Below, one piece after another: positions 49,310 to 64,000 of a stretch of 64,000 nucleotides of DNA. The stretch is from Frankiaceae bacterium (lineage in GTDB: Bacteria > Actinomycetota > Actinomycetes > BP-191), in NCBI GenBank assembly GCA_035556555.1, contig DATMES010000021.1:60622-124621 (forward strand), given 5' to 3'. The notes beneath the pieces are model-generated. The model saw only the letters and a list, made by a program, of their open reading frames with translations, did not search any database and was not told where the DNA came from. The stretch's first letter is position 1, and each line of letters opens with the position of its first letter. Made by a program: the position numbers and the translations under genes.

Positions 49310-49322
49310 TAGGGTTCGCTGC
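49310..49322 (+). promoter_or_regulatory. Leaderless promoter of the CoA-ligase-like gene
   Basis: TAGGGT (49310-49315), 7 nt, ATG at 49323. No Shine-Dalgarno. Confidence 0.55.
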
Positions 49323-50693
49323 ATGCCGACGTGGGATCGCCGTACGCCGGCGCAGCAGGCCAAGGTCCGTGACGCCGCGCTGCGCCGTCAGCTCCGTGAC
49401 GGCGTGGCGCCGTTCTCGCCGTTCTGGCGCGAGCGCTTCACGGCGCTGCGGATCGCCGCTGCCGACATCAAGACCGCCGACGACCTGACCAAGCTGCCCG
49501 CCGTCGGCGAACGCGACGTGTGCCCCTCCGGCGATCCCGCCGAGGCCGCACGGCTGGTCCTCCAGGCCAGCGAGTCGGGCTTCGCGCTGCACGCGTACGG
49601 CCCCGACCTCCGCAAGGCGCTGGCGCAGCGCGTCGCGGGCAAGGACTCGTACCGCCGTCACGTCGAGGCGGAGGTGCGGCCGACGACGTACCACTTCGCG
49701 GGGCGGGCGTTCCGCTACCCGATCGCCTCCACGCGCAACGACCTCGACGCCGTCGCCCGCGCCGGCGCCCGCGCCTGGTCGGTCCTCGGCCTCACGGCCG
49801 CCGACGTCCTCGTCTCGGCGGTGCCGGTCGAGTCGTCGCTCGACCACCTCTTCCTCACCTACGCCGCCCTCGGTGCCGGCGCCCCCGCCCTCTTCCCGGG
49901 CCCCGAACGCCTCGCCGAGGCCGTCGCCGTCGTACCGCCGACCGTCGTCGCGGTCCGCCCGCAGGACGTGGGAGTCCTGAACGGCGTGGACCTCGCCGCC
50001 GTCAAGACCGTGCTGCTCGTCGGCGTCTGGGACGCCGCCGCGCGCGACGCCGTCAAGGAGACCCTCCCGGACGCGACCGTCCTCGGCCTCTGGGGCCCGC
50101 CCGAGGGGCGCGTGCTCTGGGCGCAGTGCCGCGAGAGCGCCGCGTCGCCGAGCGGGTGGCACACGTACCCCGACCTCGACCTCGTCGAGCTGGTCGACCC
50201 CGAGACCGGGCAGCCGAGCACGACGGGCGGCGAGGTCACGGTCACGCAGCTCGGCTTCCGCGGGAGCGCGCTGCTGCGCTGGCGTACCGGCGACCTCGTC
50301 GACGGGCCGATCGCCAACGACGCCTGCCCCGCCTGCGGACGTACCGTCCCGCGCATCCCCACCGAGGTCCGTACGGGCACGACCACCGTCACCGTGCGGC
50401 TGCGCCCGGACGCCGACGAGCAGGTGCTCGACCTGCGCGCGATCTCGGCCGTGCTGGCGGGTCGTACGGACCTCGCGGACTGGTCGGTCGAGGTCGTGCC
50501 GTCGCCGCGCGACCACGACAACCTGTTCGTCGTCATCGCGCCGTCCGGCGACGAGACCGACGCGGCGGTCGGCGTCTACCGCGACGTCCGCGCCGCGGCG
50601 GGCGTCACGCCGTCGCAGATCGTCGTCCTGACGCCGGCCGAGCTGGCCGCGCGCAGGAGGGCCGGCGAGCCGAGGGTGCTCGTACGCCGGTAG
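49323..50693 (+). CDS. PaaK-like adenylate-forming enzyme with degenerate P-loop
   Basis: The 456-residue protein resembles phenylacetate-CoA ligase-type enzymes in the region [12 protein letters not shown] and the motif [12 protein letters not shown], followed by [12 protein letters not shown] (a PaaK-type Cys motif). The typical P-loop SSGTTGxP, expected near residue 130, is missing and replaced by [16 protein letters not shown]. Catalysis of adenylation may thus be lost or altered. It is 13 nt upstream of iscS. The overall frame is intact, so this is not a pseudogene. I would call it a CoA-ligase-like protein of unknown substrate. Confidence 0.7.
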   Translation: MPTWDRRTPAQQAKVRDAALRRQLRDGVAPFSPFWRERFTALRIAAADIKTADDLTKLPAVGERDVCPSGDPAEAARLVLQASESGFALHAYGPDLRKALAQRVAGKDSYRRHVEAEVRPTTYHFAGRAFRYPIASTRNDLDAVARAGARAWSVLGLTAADVLVSAVPVESSLDHLFLTYAALGAGAPALFPGPERLAEAVAVVPPTVVAVRPQDVGVLNGVDLAAVKTVLLVGVWDAAARDAVKETLPDATVLGLWGPPEGRVLWAQCRESAASPSGWHTYPDLDLVELVDPETGQPSTTGGEVTVTQLGFRGSALLRWRTGDLVDGPIANDACPACGRTVPRIPTEVRTGTTTVTVRLRPDADEQVLDLRAISAVLAGRTDLADWSVEVVPSPRDHDNLFVVIAPSGDETDAAVGVYRDVRAAAGVTPSQIVVLTPAELAARRRAGEPRVLVRR

Positions 50694-50706
50694 TCTGGGA
50701 GGCCTG

Positions 50707-51867
50707 ATGGCCTACCTCGACCACGCCGCCACGACGCCCATGCTGCCTGAGGTGCTGGCGGCGATGACGCCGTACTTCATGGCGGAGCCCGGCAACCCGT
50801 CGTCCCTGCACGCCTCGGGCCGCCGCGCGCGCCGCGCCGTGGAGGAGGCGCGGGAGGCGATCGCGTACGCCCTCGGCGCGCGCCCGTCGGAGGTCATCTT
50901 CACCGGCGGCGGCACCGAGAGCGACAACCTCGCCGTCAAGGGCATCTACTGGGCCCGCCGCGCCGCCGACCCCGCGCGCACGCGGATCGTCGCGAGCGCC
51001 GTCGAGCACCACGCCGTTCTCGACGCCGTCGACTGGCTCGTCGCCCACGAGGGCGCGACCGTGACGTGGCTGCCCGTCGACTCGGTGGGCCGGGTCTCGC
51101 CGTCCGACCTCGCCGACGCGCTCGGCGACGACGTCGCGGTCGTCACCGTCATGTGGGCCAACAACGAGGTCGGCACCGTGCAGCCGATCGCTCACCTCGC
51201 CGCCGTCGCGGCGGAGGCGCGGGTGCCGTTCCACACCGACGCCGTGCAGGCCATCGGGCAGCTCGACGTGGACTTCGCGGCCAGCGGTGTCGACGCGCTG
51301 ACGCTGACCGGCCACAAGATCGGCGGGCCGAAGGGCGTGGGCGCGCTGCTGCTGCGTACGGGCGTCGCCTGCACCCCCCTGCTCCACGGCGGCGGGCAGG
51401 AGCGCGACGTACGGTCCGGCACGCTCGACACCCCGGGCATCGTCGGGCTCGGCGCGGCGGTGACGCTGGCGGCCTCGACGAGGGTCGAGCGCGCGACGCA
51501 CCTCGCCGGCCTGCGCGACTCGCTCGTCAAGGCCGTCTGCGACGCCGTCCCCGACGCGATCCTCAACGGCGACACCCTCGACCGCCTGCCGTCCAACGCG
51601 CACCTCTCGTTCCCCGGCTGCGAGGGCGACTCGCTGCTGCTGCTGCTCGACGCGCGCGGCATCGAGTGCTCGACGGGATCCGCCTGTACGGCGGGCGTCG
51701 CGCGCCCCTCGCACGTCCTCCTCGCGATGGGTCTCGACGAGGACCTGGCGCGGGGGTCGCTGCGGTTCAGCCTCGGCCACACGACGACCGAGTCCGACGT
51801 CGCGGCCGTGGCCGACGCGATCGTCCCCGTGGTCGAGCGCGCGCGCCGGGCCGGCCTGACGCGATGA
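50707..51867 (+). CDS. iscS: Cysteine desulfurase
   Basis: The 386-residue class V aminotransferase-fold PLP enzyme takes sulfur from cysteine for Fe-S clusters and thiolated tRNA. PLP lysine Lys204 in [11 protein letters not shown], active-site Cys327 in [10 protein letters not shown], and VEHHAVL plus [10 protein letters not shown] are visible. GGGAGG lies 4 nt before the ATG. It overlaps mnmA by ATGA, so sulfur can be handed directly to MnmA. Counterpart: Rv3025c-Rv3024c. Confidence 0.95.
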   Translation: MAYLDHAATTPMLPEVLAAMTPYFMAEPGNPSSLHASGRRARRAVEEAREAIAYALGARPSEVIFTGGGTESDNLAVKGIYWARRAADPARTRIVASAVEHHAVLDAVDWLVAHEGATVTWLPVDSVGRVSPSDLADALGDDVAVVTVMWANNEVGTVQPIAHLAAVAAEARVPFHTDAVQAIGQLDVDFAASGVDALTLTGHKIGGPKGVGALLLRTGVACTPLLHGGGQERDVRSGTLDTPGIVGLGAAVTLAASTRVERATHLAGLRDSLVKAVCDAVPDAILNGDTLDRLPSNAHLSFPGCEGDSLLLLLDARGIECSTGSACTAGVARPSHVLLAMGLDEDLARGSLRFSLGHTTTESDVAAVADAIVPVVERARRAGLTR

Positions 51868-52916
51868 AGGTCCTCGCCGCCATGTCCGGCGGCGTCGACT
51901 CGGCTGTCGCGGCGGCCCGCGCGGTCGACGCGGGCCACGACGTCACCGGCGTACACCTCGCGCTGTCGTCGTCCCCCGAGTCCGCTCGCCATGGCGCCCG
52001 CGGCTGCTGCACGCTGGAGGACGCGCGCGACGCGCGCCGCGCCGCCGACGTGCTCGGCATCCCGTTCTACGTGTGGGACCTCGCCGACCGCTTCAAGGCT
52101 GACGTCGTCGACGACTTCGTCGCGGAGTACGCCGCCGGCCGTACCCCCAACCCCTGCCTGCGCTGCAACGAGAAGATCAAGTTCGCGGCGGTGCTCGACA
52201 AGGCGCTGGCGCTCGGCTTCGACGCGATCTGCACCGGCCACTACGCCCGCCTCGCCGACGGCTCCCTGTACCGCGCCGCCGACCCCGCGAAGGACCAGTC
52301 GTACGTCCTCGGCGTCCTCACCCCCGACCAGCTCGCGCACTCGTACTTCCCGCTCGGCTCGTCGCTGAAGTCGGAGGTGCGCGCCGAGGCCGCGGCGCGC
52401 GGGCTGCTCGTCGCCGACAAGAGCGACTCGTACGACGTCTGCTTCATCCCCACCGGCGACACCGCCGGATGGCTGCGCTCGAAGGTCGGCGTCGTCCCCG
52501 GCGACGTCGTCGACGCCGACGGCGCGGTCCTCGGGCAGCACGACGGCGCGCACCAGTTCACCGTCGGCCAGCGGCGCGGGCTCGGCATCGCGTCGCCCGA
52601 CGGCAGGCCGCGCTACGTCCTCTCCGTCGAGCCGGCGACCGCGACCGTGGTGGTGGGGCCGGGGGAGGCGCTGGAGGTGACGTACGTCTCCGGCGTGCGC
52701 GCCCGCTGGGCCGGGCCGGTCGTGCCGGTCGGCACGCGGGCCCTCGCGCAGCTGCGCGCGCACGGCGTCGCGCTGCCCTGCGTCGTCGAGGCGGCGGGCG
52801 ACGTGCTCGCCGTACGCCTCGACGCGCCCGTTCGCGGGGTCGCCCCCGGGCAGGCGCTGGTCCTCTACGACGGCGACCGCGTGGCGGGCTCGGCGACCAT
52901 CGACGCGACGAGATAG
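51864..52916 (+). CDS. mnmA: tRNA-specific 2-thiouridylase
   Basis: The 350-residue MnmA thiolates U34 of tRNA-Lys/Glu/Gln using ATP and sulfur from IscS. PP-loop SGGVDS at 8-13, catalytic NPCLRCNEK (Cys98, Cys101), the partner Cys193 in SYDVCFIP, and the GQRRGLGI motif are all present. The C-terminal beta domain is short but complete. Translation is coupled to iscS by ATGA. Confidence 0.95.
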   Translation: MKVLAAMSGGVDSAVAAARAVDAGHDVTGVHLALSSSPESARHGARGCCTLEDARDARRAADVLGIPFYVWDLADRFKADVVDDFVAEYAAGRTPNPCLRCNEKIKFAAVLDKALALGFDAICTGHYARLADGSLYRAADPAKDQSYVLGVLTPDQLAHSYFPLGSSLKSEVRAEAAARGLLVADKSDSYDVCFIPTGDTAGWLRSKVGVVPGDVVDADGAVLGQHDGAHQFTVGQRRGLGIASPDGRPRYVLSVEPATATVVVGPGEALEVTYVSGVRARWAGPVVPVGTRALAQLRAHGVALPCVVEAAGDVLAVRLDAPVRGVAPGQALVLYDGDRVAGSATIDATR

Positions 52917-52926
52917 TTTGCCCGGC
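52914..52926 (+). promoter_or_regulatory. Leaderless promoter of the Lys/Ala/Pro protein
   Basis: TAGTTT (52914-52919), 7 nt, ATG at 52927. The TAG is the stop codon of mnmA. Confidence 0.5.
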
Positions 52927-53232
52927 ATGGCGGACGACGTACGGCTCACCGACCTCGAGGTCATCCAGCGTTACAGCATCGCGGTGCGCGGCGAGACCGC
53001 CGACAGGGCCGAGCTGGTGGAGGCGCTGCGCGCGGACCTCGCGTTCCTCGAGGGCGGCCGCGCCAAGCCCAAGCCCGCGCGTACGGCGCCCGCGAAGCCC
53101 GCGCCCGCCAAGCCCGCGCCCAAGCCCGCCCCGAAGCCTGCCCCCAAGCCCGTCCCGGCCAAGCGCAAGCCGATCCCCGCGAAGCCCGCGAAGGCGGCGA
53201 AGAAGGCCCCCGCGAAGTCCGGGCGCCGCTGA
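52927..53232 (+). CDS. Small protein with Lys/Ala/Pro-rich tail
   Basis: The 101-residue protein has a folded N-terminus (about 1-43, LTDLEVIQRYSIAVRGETA) and a tail of PAKPAPKPAPK-type repeats like histone H1 or nucleoid-associated tails. The tail is too basic and simple for homology calls. It may bind DNA or RNA, but this is inference from composition. The gene lies 4 nt before the MetE-like gene, so the two are likely cotranscribed. Confidence 0.7.
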   Translation: MADDVRLTDLEVIQRYSIAVRGETADRAELVEALRADLAFLEGGRAKPKPARTAPAKPAPAKPAPKPAPKPAPKPVPAKRKPIPAKPAKAAKKAPAKSGRR

Positions 53233-53236
53233 CCGA

Positions 53237-56295
<3,059 letters not shown>

Positions 56296-56641
56296 CGCGC
56301 CGCCGCCCGAACGCCGCGCCGCCCGACCCTTCGCCCTTCCCCCCCAGGAGCGACCGCCTCGCGATCTTCTGCGGTGCGGCGGGTCGCCGCTGGAACGCTG
56401 CACGGTCAGCATTCCGTCGACGAAACGCCGCACGGAACGGTGACTTGGCACCTGAGCGGCGACGCCACGCCGCCCCGGCCGGGCGAAGGCGACTTAGCCC
56501 ATTTGAGCGGATTCGCCCATCCCGGGACTCAAGAATCCCGCTCGGTTGCCGATGTTCGCGGGGAAGCCACCCGTACGGCACCCGCCGTGCGGCTGACGCA
56601 TACCCGCGCACAGGGCGCGGGCGGACACGGGAGTCGCCGGC
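56296..56641. other. 346-bp intergenic region upstream of the GGDEF-EAL gene
   Basis: No gene is supported here. It contains a sigma-28-like promoter at 56528-56554, two GCCCAT direct repeats (56497-56502 and 56515-56520), and an imperfect stem GAGCGG-ATT / AATCCCGCTC (56505-56513 and 56534-56543). Upstream 200 bp shows only GC-rich DNA with ligA's likely 3' UTR. Confidence 0.6.
56528..56554 (+). promoter_or_regulatory. FliA/WhiG (sigma-28)-type promoter
   Basis: CTCAAG (56528-56533), 14 bp, GCCGATG (56548-56554). This matches the CTCA-N16-GCCGA type consensus of actinobacterial FliA/WhiG promoters. It points toward the GGDEF-EAL gene about 88 bp downstream. Confidence 0.6.
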
Positions 56642-58714
56642 GTGGTCGACGAGAGGCAGACGGGGCGCGGGCTGTTCTCGGCCTTCACGCTCTACGTCGC
56701 CGCCGTCACCGCCGTCGGCCTCACGTTCACCCTCGACCGCCTCCGCGGCCTCGACCCGTCCGACCTGCAGTCGATGGGCCCGGCGTTCGTCATGGCCGCC
56801 GCGCTGCTGGTGCTCGGCGAGCTGCGGCCGCTGTTCACCGCGGGCACCCGTGACAAGAACGGCGTCGCGACGTCGACGACGTTCGTGTTCGCGCTGCTGC
56901 TCCACTGGGGCCTCGGCGTCGCGATCCTCATGCAGGCCGTCGCCACGATGGTCGCCGACCGCACCAACGACAAGGCCTGGTGGCGCACCGGCTTCAACGT
57001 CGCGCAGTACTCCCTCTCGTACGGCGCCGCCGCCGCCGTCCTCGGCGCCATGGGCCGCACCGGTACGCCCGCCGACCCGATGGCGATCAGCGGAGCCGAC
57101 CTCCCCGCGATCACGCTCGCCGGCCTCGTGTTCTTCGTCTGCAACGACCTGTTCGTCGGCGTCGCGATCGCGCTGCACTCGGGCCGCAAGCTCTGGCCCG
57201 TCCTGCGTTCCGACCTCGCGTACCAGGGCCTGACCACCGCCGCGCTGCTCGCGCTGAGCCCGGTCGTCGTGGTCGTCATGGAGCGCAGCGTCGGCCTCGT
57301 ACCGCTGCTCCTGCTCCCGCTGTTCGCCGTCTACAAGAACGCCTCCATCTCGGCCGAGCGCGAGCACCAGGCGCTCCACGACACCCTCACCGGCCTGCCC
57401 AACCGCAAGCTGCTGCTCAGCAAGGTCGCCGACGCGATGGCCGACGCCGGCCCGACGGACGCGCACGTCGGTCTGTTCCTCCTCGACCTCGACCGCTTCA
57501 AGGACGTCAACGACACCCTCGGCCACCATGCGGGCGACGAGCTGCTGACGTACGTCGCCGAGCGGCTCGGCTCCGTACTCCGCCCCGAGGACACCGTCGC
57601 GCGCCTGGGCGGCGACGAGTTCGGCGTGCTCATCCCGTCGATTCGTGACGAGGCGATGGCGCGCGAGGTCGCCGAGCGCTTCCGCGCCGCGCTGAGCGCG
57701 CCGTTCGTCGTCAGCGAGGTCACGATCGACCTCGAGGCGAGCATCGGCGTCGCGCTCTACCCGGCGCACGCCCTCGTCGCGAACGAGCTCATGCAGCGCG
57801 CCGAGGTCGCGATGTACCACGCCAAGGAGCAGCGCAGCGGCATCGAGACGTACGACTCCGACCGCGACCCGCACAGCACTCAGCGGCTCTCGCTGTTCGG
57901 GCAGCTGCGCCGCGCGATCGAGGACGGAGAGCTGGTCCTGCACTACCAGCCCAAGGTCGACCTCACGACCGGCCAGGTCGCCGGCGTCGAGGCGCTCGTC
58001 CGCTGGGAGCACCCCGAACGCGGCCTCCTCGCGCCCGACACGTTCGTCCCGCTCGCCGAGCAGACCGGCCTCATGAAGTCCCTCACGACGAACGTCCTGG
58101 AGCAGGCCCTCACGCAGACCGCCGTCTGGGCCGACGCCGGGATGATGGTCCGGATGGCGGTCAACGTCTCGGCGCGCGACCTGCACGACGACACGTTCTG
58201 CGCCCGGGTCAGCGAGGCGCTCAACCGCACCGGCGTGCCGGCGTCGTTCCTCGAGCTGGAGCTCACCGAGCGCGTCGTCATGGCCGACCCCGAGCGCGCC
58301 CTGCAGAACCTCACCGCCCTCTCGCGCCTCGGCGTCCGCCTCTCGCTCGACGACTTCGGCACCGGGTACTCGTCGCTCGCGTACCTGCGCCGCCTCCCCG
58401 TCACCGAGATCAAGATCGACAAGTCGTTCGTCCTGCGGATGGACGTCGACGCCGAGGACGCGACGATCGTCCGCTCGACCATCGACCTCGCCCACGGCCT
58501 CGGCCTGCGGGTGCTCGCCGAGGGCGTCGAGACCGCGGAGACCTGGCAGCGCCTCGCCGACCTCGGCTGCGACGCCGCGCAGGGGTACTTCCTCAGCCGC
58601 CCGTACCCCGCCGCCGTCGTCACCGACTGGCTCGCCGCCCGCGACCGCGTACCGGTGATGCGGGTCGTCGACAGCACCAAGCCGCAGCGCGGCTGGAACG
58701 CCGCCGCCCAGTAA
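56642..58714 (+). CDS. Membrane GGDEF-EAL protein (diguanylate cyclase/phosphodiesterase)
   Basis: The 690-residue protein has about seven transmembrane helices (residues 10-235), a GGDEF domain (about 245-405) with an intact GGDEF (323-327) and the inhibitory site RPED (RxxD, 314-317) five residues before it, and an EAL domain (about 415-675) with EAL (450-452), [13 protein letters not shown] and AEGVETAE intact. Both activities are possible, making and degrading c-di-GMP. GTG start at 56642 with GGAG upstream. The sigma-28-like promoter suggests coordination with motility or sporulation genes. Confidence 0.9.
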   Translation: MVDERQTGRGLFSAFTLYVAAVTAVGLTFTLDRLRGLDPSDLQSMGPAFVMAAALLVLGELRPLFTAGTRDKNGVATSTTFVFALLLHWGLGVAILMQAVATMVADRTNDKAWWRTGFNVAQYSLSYGAAAAVLGAMGRTGTPADPMAISGADLPAITLAGLVFFVCNDLFVGVAIALHSGRKLWPVLRSDLAYQGLTTAALLALSPVVVVVMERSVGLVPLLLLPLFAVYKNASISAEREHQALHDTLTGLPNRKLLLSKVADAMADAGPTDAHVGLFLLDLDRFKDVNDTLGHHAGDELLTYVAERLGSVLRPEDTVARLGGDEFGVLIPSIRDEAMAREVAERFRAALSAPFVVSEVTIDLEASIGVALYPAHALVANELMQRAEVAMYHAKEQRSGIETYDSDRDPHSTQRLSLFGQLRRAIEDGELVLHYQPKVDLTTGQVAGVEALVRWEHPERGLLAPDTFVPLAEQTGLMKSLTTNVLEQALTQTAVWADAGMMVRMAVNVSARDLHDDTFCARVSEALNRTGVPASFLELELTERVVMADPERALQNLTALSRLGVRLSLDDFGTGYSSLAYLRRLPVTEIKIDKSFVLRMDVDAEDATIVRSTIDLAHGLGLRVLAEGVETAETWQRLADLGCDAAQGYFLSRPYPAAVVTDWLAARDRVPVMRVVDSTKPQRGWNAAAQ

Positions 58715-58735
58715 ATACGCGCTCGCGCCGCTCGA

Positions 58736-58748
58736 TAGGGTGGCGCGC
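58736..58748 (+). promoter_or_regulatory. Leaderless promoter of gatC-gatA
   Basis: TAGGGT (58736-58741), 7 nt, ATG at 58749. No Shine-Dalgarno. Confidence 0.55.
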
Positions 58749-59038
58749 ATGGCCATCACCCGCGCCGAGGTGGCGCACCTCGCGCGCCTCTCCAGGCTCG
58801 CGCTGGACGACGACGAGCTCGACGTCATGGCGTCCCAGCTCGACGTCATCATCGGCGCGGTCGCCCGCGTCGGCGAGGTTGCCGCCGCCGACATCCCGCC
58901 GACCAGCCACAGCGTGCCGCTCACCAACGTCTTCCGCCCCGACGAGGTACGCCCCTCGCTCCCGCCCGAGGCCGCCCTGTCCGGCGCGCCCGCCGCGGAG
59001 CAGGGCCGCTTCCGCGTCCCGCGCATCCTGGACGAGGA

Positions 59039-59042
<4 letters not shown>
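58749..59042 (+). CDS. gatC: Asp-tRNA(Asn)/Glu-tRNA(Gln) amidotransferase subunit C
   Basis: The 97-residue GatC wraps around GatA and GatB. The N-terminus [18 protein letters not shown] and the mid-motif [16 protein letters not shown] are characteristic. The ATG at 58749 is 7 nt after TAGGGT; an in-frame GTG nine nt earlier (58740) would overlap the -10. It overlaps gatA by ATGA. Confidence 0.93.
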
Positions 59043-60505
<1,463 letters not shown>

Positions 60506-60530
60506 CGACCGCCGGGACCCCTCGCCGGTC

Positions 60531-62267
<1,737 letters not shown>

Positions 62268-62331
62268 GTGCACCTCCGGTGTAGGGGGCTGACACCTGCC
62301 ATACGCGCGGGCGGGGCGATTCCTCCGCCGG

Positions 62332-62337
62332 TAGGCT
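62332..62337 (+). promoter_or_regulatory. -10 element of gatB
   Basis: TAGGCT, 37 nt upstream of the gatB ATG. With a start site about 7 nt downstream the leader would be about 30 nt, including AGAGGAG as Shine-Dalgarno. This shows the same -10 hexamer used in a leadered promoter. Confidence 0.45.
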
Positions 62338-62374
62338 CGGCGAGTTCGTACGCCCGCAGCCAGAGGAGCCCCGC

Positions 62375-63856
62375 ATGACCGCGCTCGCGTCGGACGCCGA
62401 CGTCCTGACCCGCTGGCAGCCGGTCGTCGGCATGGAGACGCACGTCGAGCTCGGCACGCGGTCGAAGATGTTCTGCGGCTGCTCGACGACGTTCGGCGCA
62501 CCGCCCAACACGCAGACCTGTCCCGTCTGCCTCGGCCTCCCCGGCTCGCTGCCCGTCGCCAACGAGGCCGCCATCCGCTACACGGTCATGATCGGCCTCG
62601 CGCTGAACTGCCAGATCGCCGAGTGGTGCCGGTTCGCGCGGAAGAACTACTTCTACCCGGACATGCCCAAGGACTTCCAGATCAGCCAGTACGACGAGCC
62701 GCTCTGCTACGACGGCTGGATCGAGGTCGGCGGCGAGCGCATCGGCATCGAGCGCGTACACCTCGAGGAAGACACCGGGAAGTCGCTGCACGTCGGCGGC
62801 TCCACCGGGCGCATCCACGGCGCCGACTACTCGCTCGTCGACTACAACCGCGCCGGCATCCCGCTCGTCGAGATCGTCACGCGGCCCGACATCCACTCGG
62901 CGGAGGCCGCGCGGGCGTACGTCACCGAGCTGCGCGACATCCTCCGCACCCTCGGCGTCTCCGACGTGAAGATGGAGGAGGGGTCGCTGCGCTGCGACGT
63001 CAACGTCTCCCTGCGGCCCGTCGGCGTCGAGGAGTTCGGCACCCGCGCCGAGGTGAAGAACGTCAACTCGCTGCGCTCCGTCGAACGCGCCGTACGTCAC
63101 GAGGTCGAGCGGCAGGCCGCCCGGCTGGAGGCGGGGGAGCGGATCGTCCAGGAGACGCGGCACTTCCACGAGAACTCCGGCACCACCACCGAGGGGCGGT
63201 CCAAGGAGGAGGCGCAGGACTACCGGTACTTCCCCGAGCCCGACCTCGTCCCGATCGCGCCCGCTCGTGACTGGGTCGAGTCACTGCGGGCGGCGCTGCC
63301 CGAGCTGCCGACGGCGCGTCGTACGCGGCTCGTCGGGTCGCTCGGCCTGCCCGAGCAGGACGTGGACGCCATGTCGCGGGCCGGCGTGCTCGACCTCGTC
63401 CTCGGGACCGTCGAGGCCGGCGCGCCCGCGGCTGAGGCGCGCAACTGGTGGCTCGGCGACCTGCAGGCCCGCGCCAACGCGTCCGGCGTCGACGCGGGAG
63501 ACCTCGGCGTCACGCCGGAGCACGTCGCGCGGGTCTGCGCGCTGGTCACCGCGGGGGACCTGTCGGCGACGCTGGCGAAGGAGGTGTTCGCCGGGGTCAT
63601 CGAGACCGGCAAGGACCCCGACGTCGTCATCGCCGAACGCGGCCTCAAGCAGGTCTCCGACGAGGGCGCCCTCGGCACCGCCGTCGACGAGGCCATCGCC
63701 GCCAACCCGGAGATCGCGCAGAAGGTCCGCGACGGCAAGGTCGCCGCGGCGGGCGCGCTCGTGGGTGCGGTCATGAAGTCGATGCGCGGCCAGGCCAACG
63801 CCGCCACCGTGAACCGCCTGATCCTGGAGCGCCTCGGCGCCACCCCGCCCCCGTAG
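62375..63856 (+). CDS. gatB: Asp-tRNA(Asn)/Glu-tRNA(Gln) amidotransferase subunit B
   Basis: The 493-residue GatB (PET112 family) kinase domain has [32 protein letters not shown] and the [14 protein letters not shown] string; the C-terminal YqeY-like tail (about 400-490) ends with [17 protein letters not shown]. It binds the misacylated tRNA and activates its carboxylate. It has its own promoter and AGAGGAG Shine-Dalgarno because the Gly-rich gene splits the operon. Confidence 0.96.
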   Translation: MTALASDADVLTRWQPVVGMETHVELGTRSKMFCGCSTTFGAPPNTQTCPVCLGLPGSLPVANEAAIRYTVMIGLALNCQIAEWCRFARKNYFYPDMPKDFQISQYDEPLCYDGWIEVGGERIGIERVHLEEDTGKSLHVGGSTGRIHGADYSLVDYNRAGIPLVEIVTRPDIHSAEAARAYVTELRDILRTLGVSDVKMEEGSLRCDVNVSLRPVGVEEFGTRAEVKNVNSLRSVERAVRHEVERQAARLEAGERIVQETRHFHENSGTTTEGRSKEEAQDYRYFPEPDLVPIAPARDWVESLRAALPELPTARRTRLVGSLGLPEQDVDAMSRAGVLDLVLGTVEAGAPAAEARNWWLGDLQARANASGVDAGDLGVTPEHVARVCALVTAGDLSATLAKEVFAGVIETGKDPDVVIAERGLKQVSDEGALGTAVDEAIAANPEIAQKVRDGKVAAAGALVGAVMKSMRGQANAATVNRLILERLGATPPP

Positions 63857-63911
63857 CCCGCGCAACCGGGAGCCTTTTCCATCCTGACGGCGTGGTTGGC
63901 GCCGGGCTCAG

Positions 63912-63967
63912 TCGTTCTTTGAAGATCACTACGCGTGAGACCGGCTGCTGGGCTGCAGGGTTGGGCC
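63912..63967. repeat. Dispersed intergenic repeat, copy 2
   Basis: Matches 4220-4275 at 49 of 56 positions, in the same orientation. Here it lies 55 bp after gatB. No gene is seen from 63857 to the window end. Confidence 0.6.
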
Positions 63968-64000
63968 GACGCGGGTGCGCGGGCGCCGCTCGTCCGGGGT

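Noticed and set aside
56505..56560. Possible c-di-GMP (GEMM) riboswitch upstream of the GGDEF-EAL gene
   Set aside because: The sequence has GGTTGCCGATG, which resembles part of GEMM, but the conserved P1/P2 arms and the tetraloop receptor are not visible. The CTCAAG-N14-GCCGATG layout fits a sigma-28 promoter better.

Overview
The window is one contiguous stretch of a high-GC (well above 70% by eye) actinobacterial chromosome. The evidence is strong third-position G/C bias, GTG starts, ATGA/GTGA stop-start overlaps, many leaderless-looking promoters, the GlgE alpha-glucan pathway, and gene orders that match Mycobacterium tuberculosis loci (treX-treY-treZ; glgB / glgE <-> glgP; Rv3032-Rv3031-Rv3030 with etfBA, iscS, mnmA, an Rv3015c-like gene, ligA, gatC-gatA-gatB). 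A FliA/WhiG-like promoter in front of a GGDEF-EAL gene suggests a motile or sporulating relative. I cannot name the genus. No rRNA, tRNA, CRISPR array, IS transposase or prophage was seen.

Layout. 1-4204 (+): an ECF sigma factor with its membrane-anchored partner, a thioredoxin-TPR protein, and a secreted Asp-box propeller. 4289-12025 (-): operon glgX1(treX)-treY-treZ-malQ. 12092-13572 (-): a second ECF sigma plus membrane partner, paralogous to the first. 13763-15064 (+): an orphan toxin-like protein with an LQRxAGNRAV motif and a His/Asn nuclease-like C-terminus. 15114-25609 (-): glgB, then glgE-treS-mak-debranching enzyme-GT4. 25713-28306 (+): a 19-codon leaderless upstream ORF coupled to glgP. 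28307-29448: a DUF559 nuclease-like gene bracketed by 55-bp inverted repeats. 29451-32497 (-): alpha/beta hydrolase and glgX2. 32518-39005 (+): small Rossmann protein, enoyl-CoA hydratase, methyltransferase, secreted metzincin, a second copy of the 19-codon upstream ORF coupled to a hexapeptide acyltransferase, and four six-cysteine secreted proteins. 39040-44443: Rv3032-like GT4, a histidine kinase, GH57 branching enzyme and methyltransferase. 44481-47298: a membrane protein and three small unknown genes. 47466-63856: etfB, etfA, a degenerate CoA-ligase-like gene, iscS, mnmA, a Lys/Ala/Pro tail protein, a MetE-like gene, ligA, GGDEF-EAL, gatC, gatA, a Gly-rich secreted protein on the opposite strand, and gatB.

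How the genes fit together. About 31 kb holds nearly a complete alpha-glucan/trehalose economy. TreX/GlgX, TreY and TreZ convert glycogen to trehalose. TreS and Mak convert trehalose to maltose-1-phosphate. GlgE and GlgB rebuild branched glucan. GlgP, MalQ, GlgX2 and the GH15-like debranching enzyme degrade it. No glgC or classical glgA is present. The GT4-GH57-methyltransferase block corresponds to the mycobacterial polymethylated glucan (MGLP) genes and adds a second glucan-making route.

Most unusual signals: two near-identical leaderless 19-codon upstream ORFs coupled by ATGA to unrelated genes; a repeated TAGNNT-N7-start promoter grammar; a DUF559 cassette inside 55-bp inverted repeats; an orphan injection-system-like toxin; a sigma-28-type promoter on a c-di-GMP enzyme; and two tandem pairs of six-cysteine secreted proteins.
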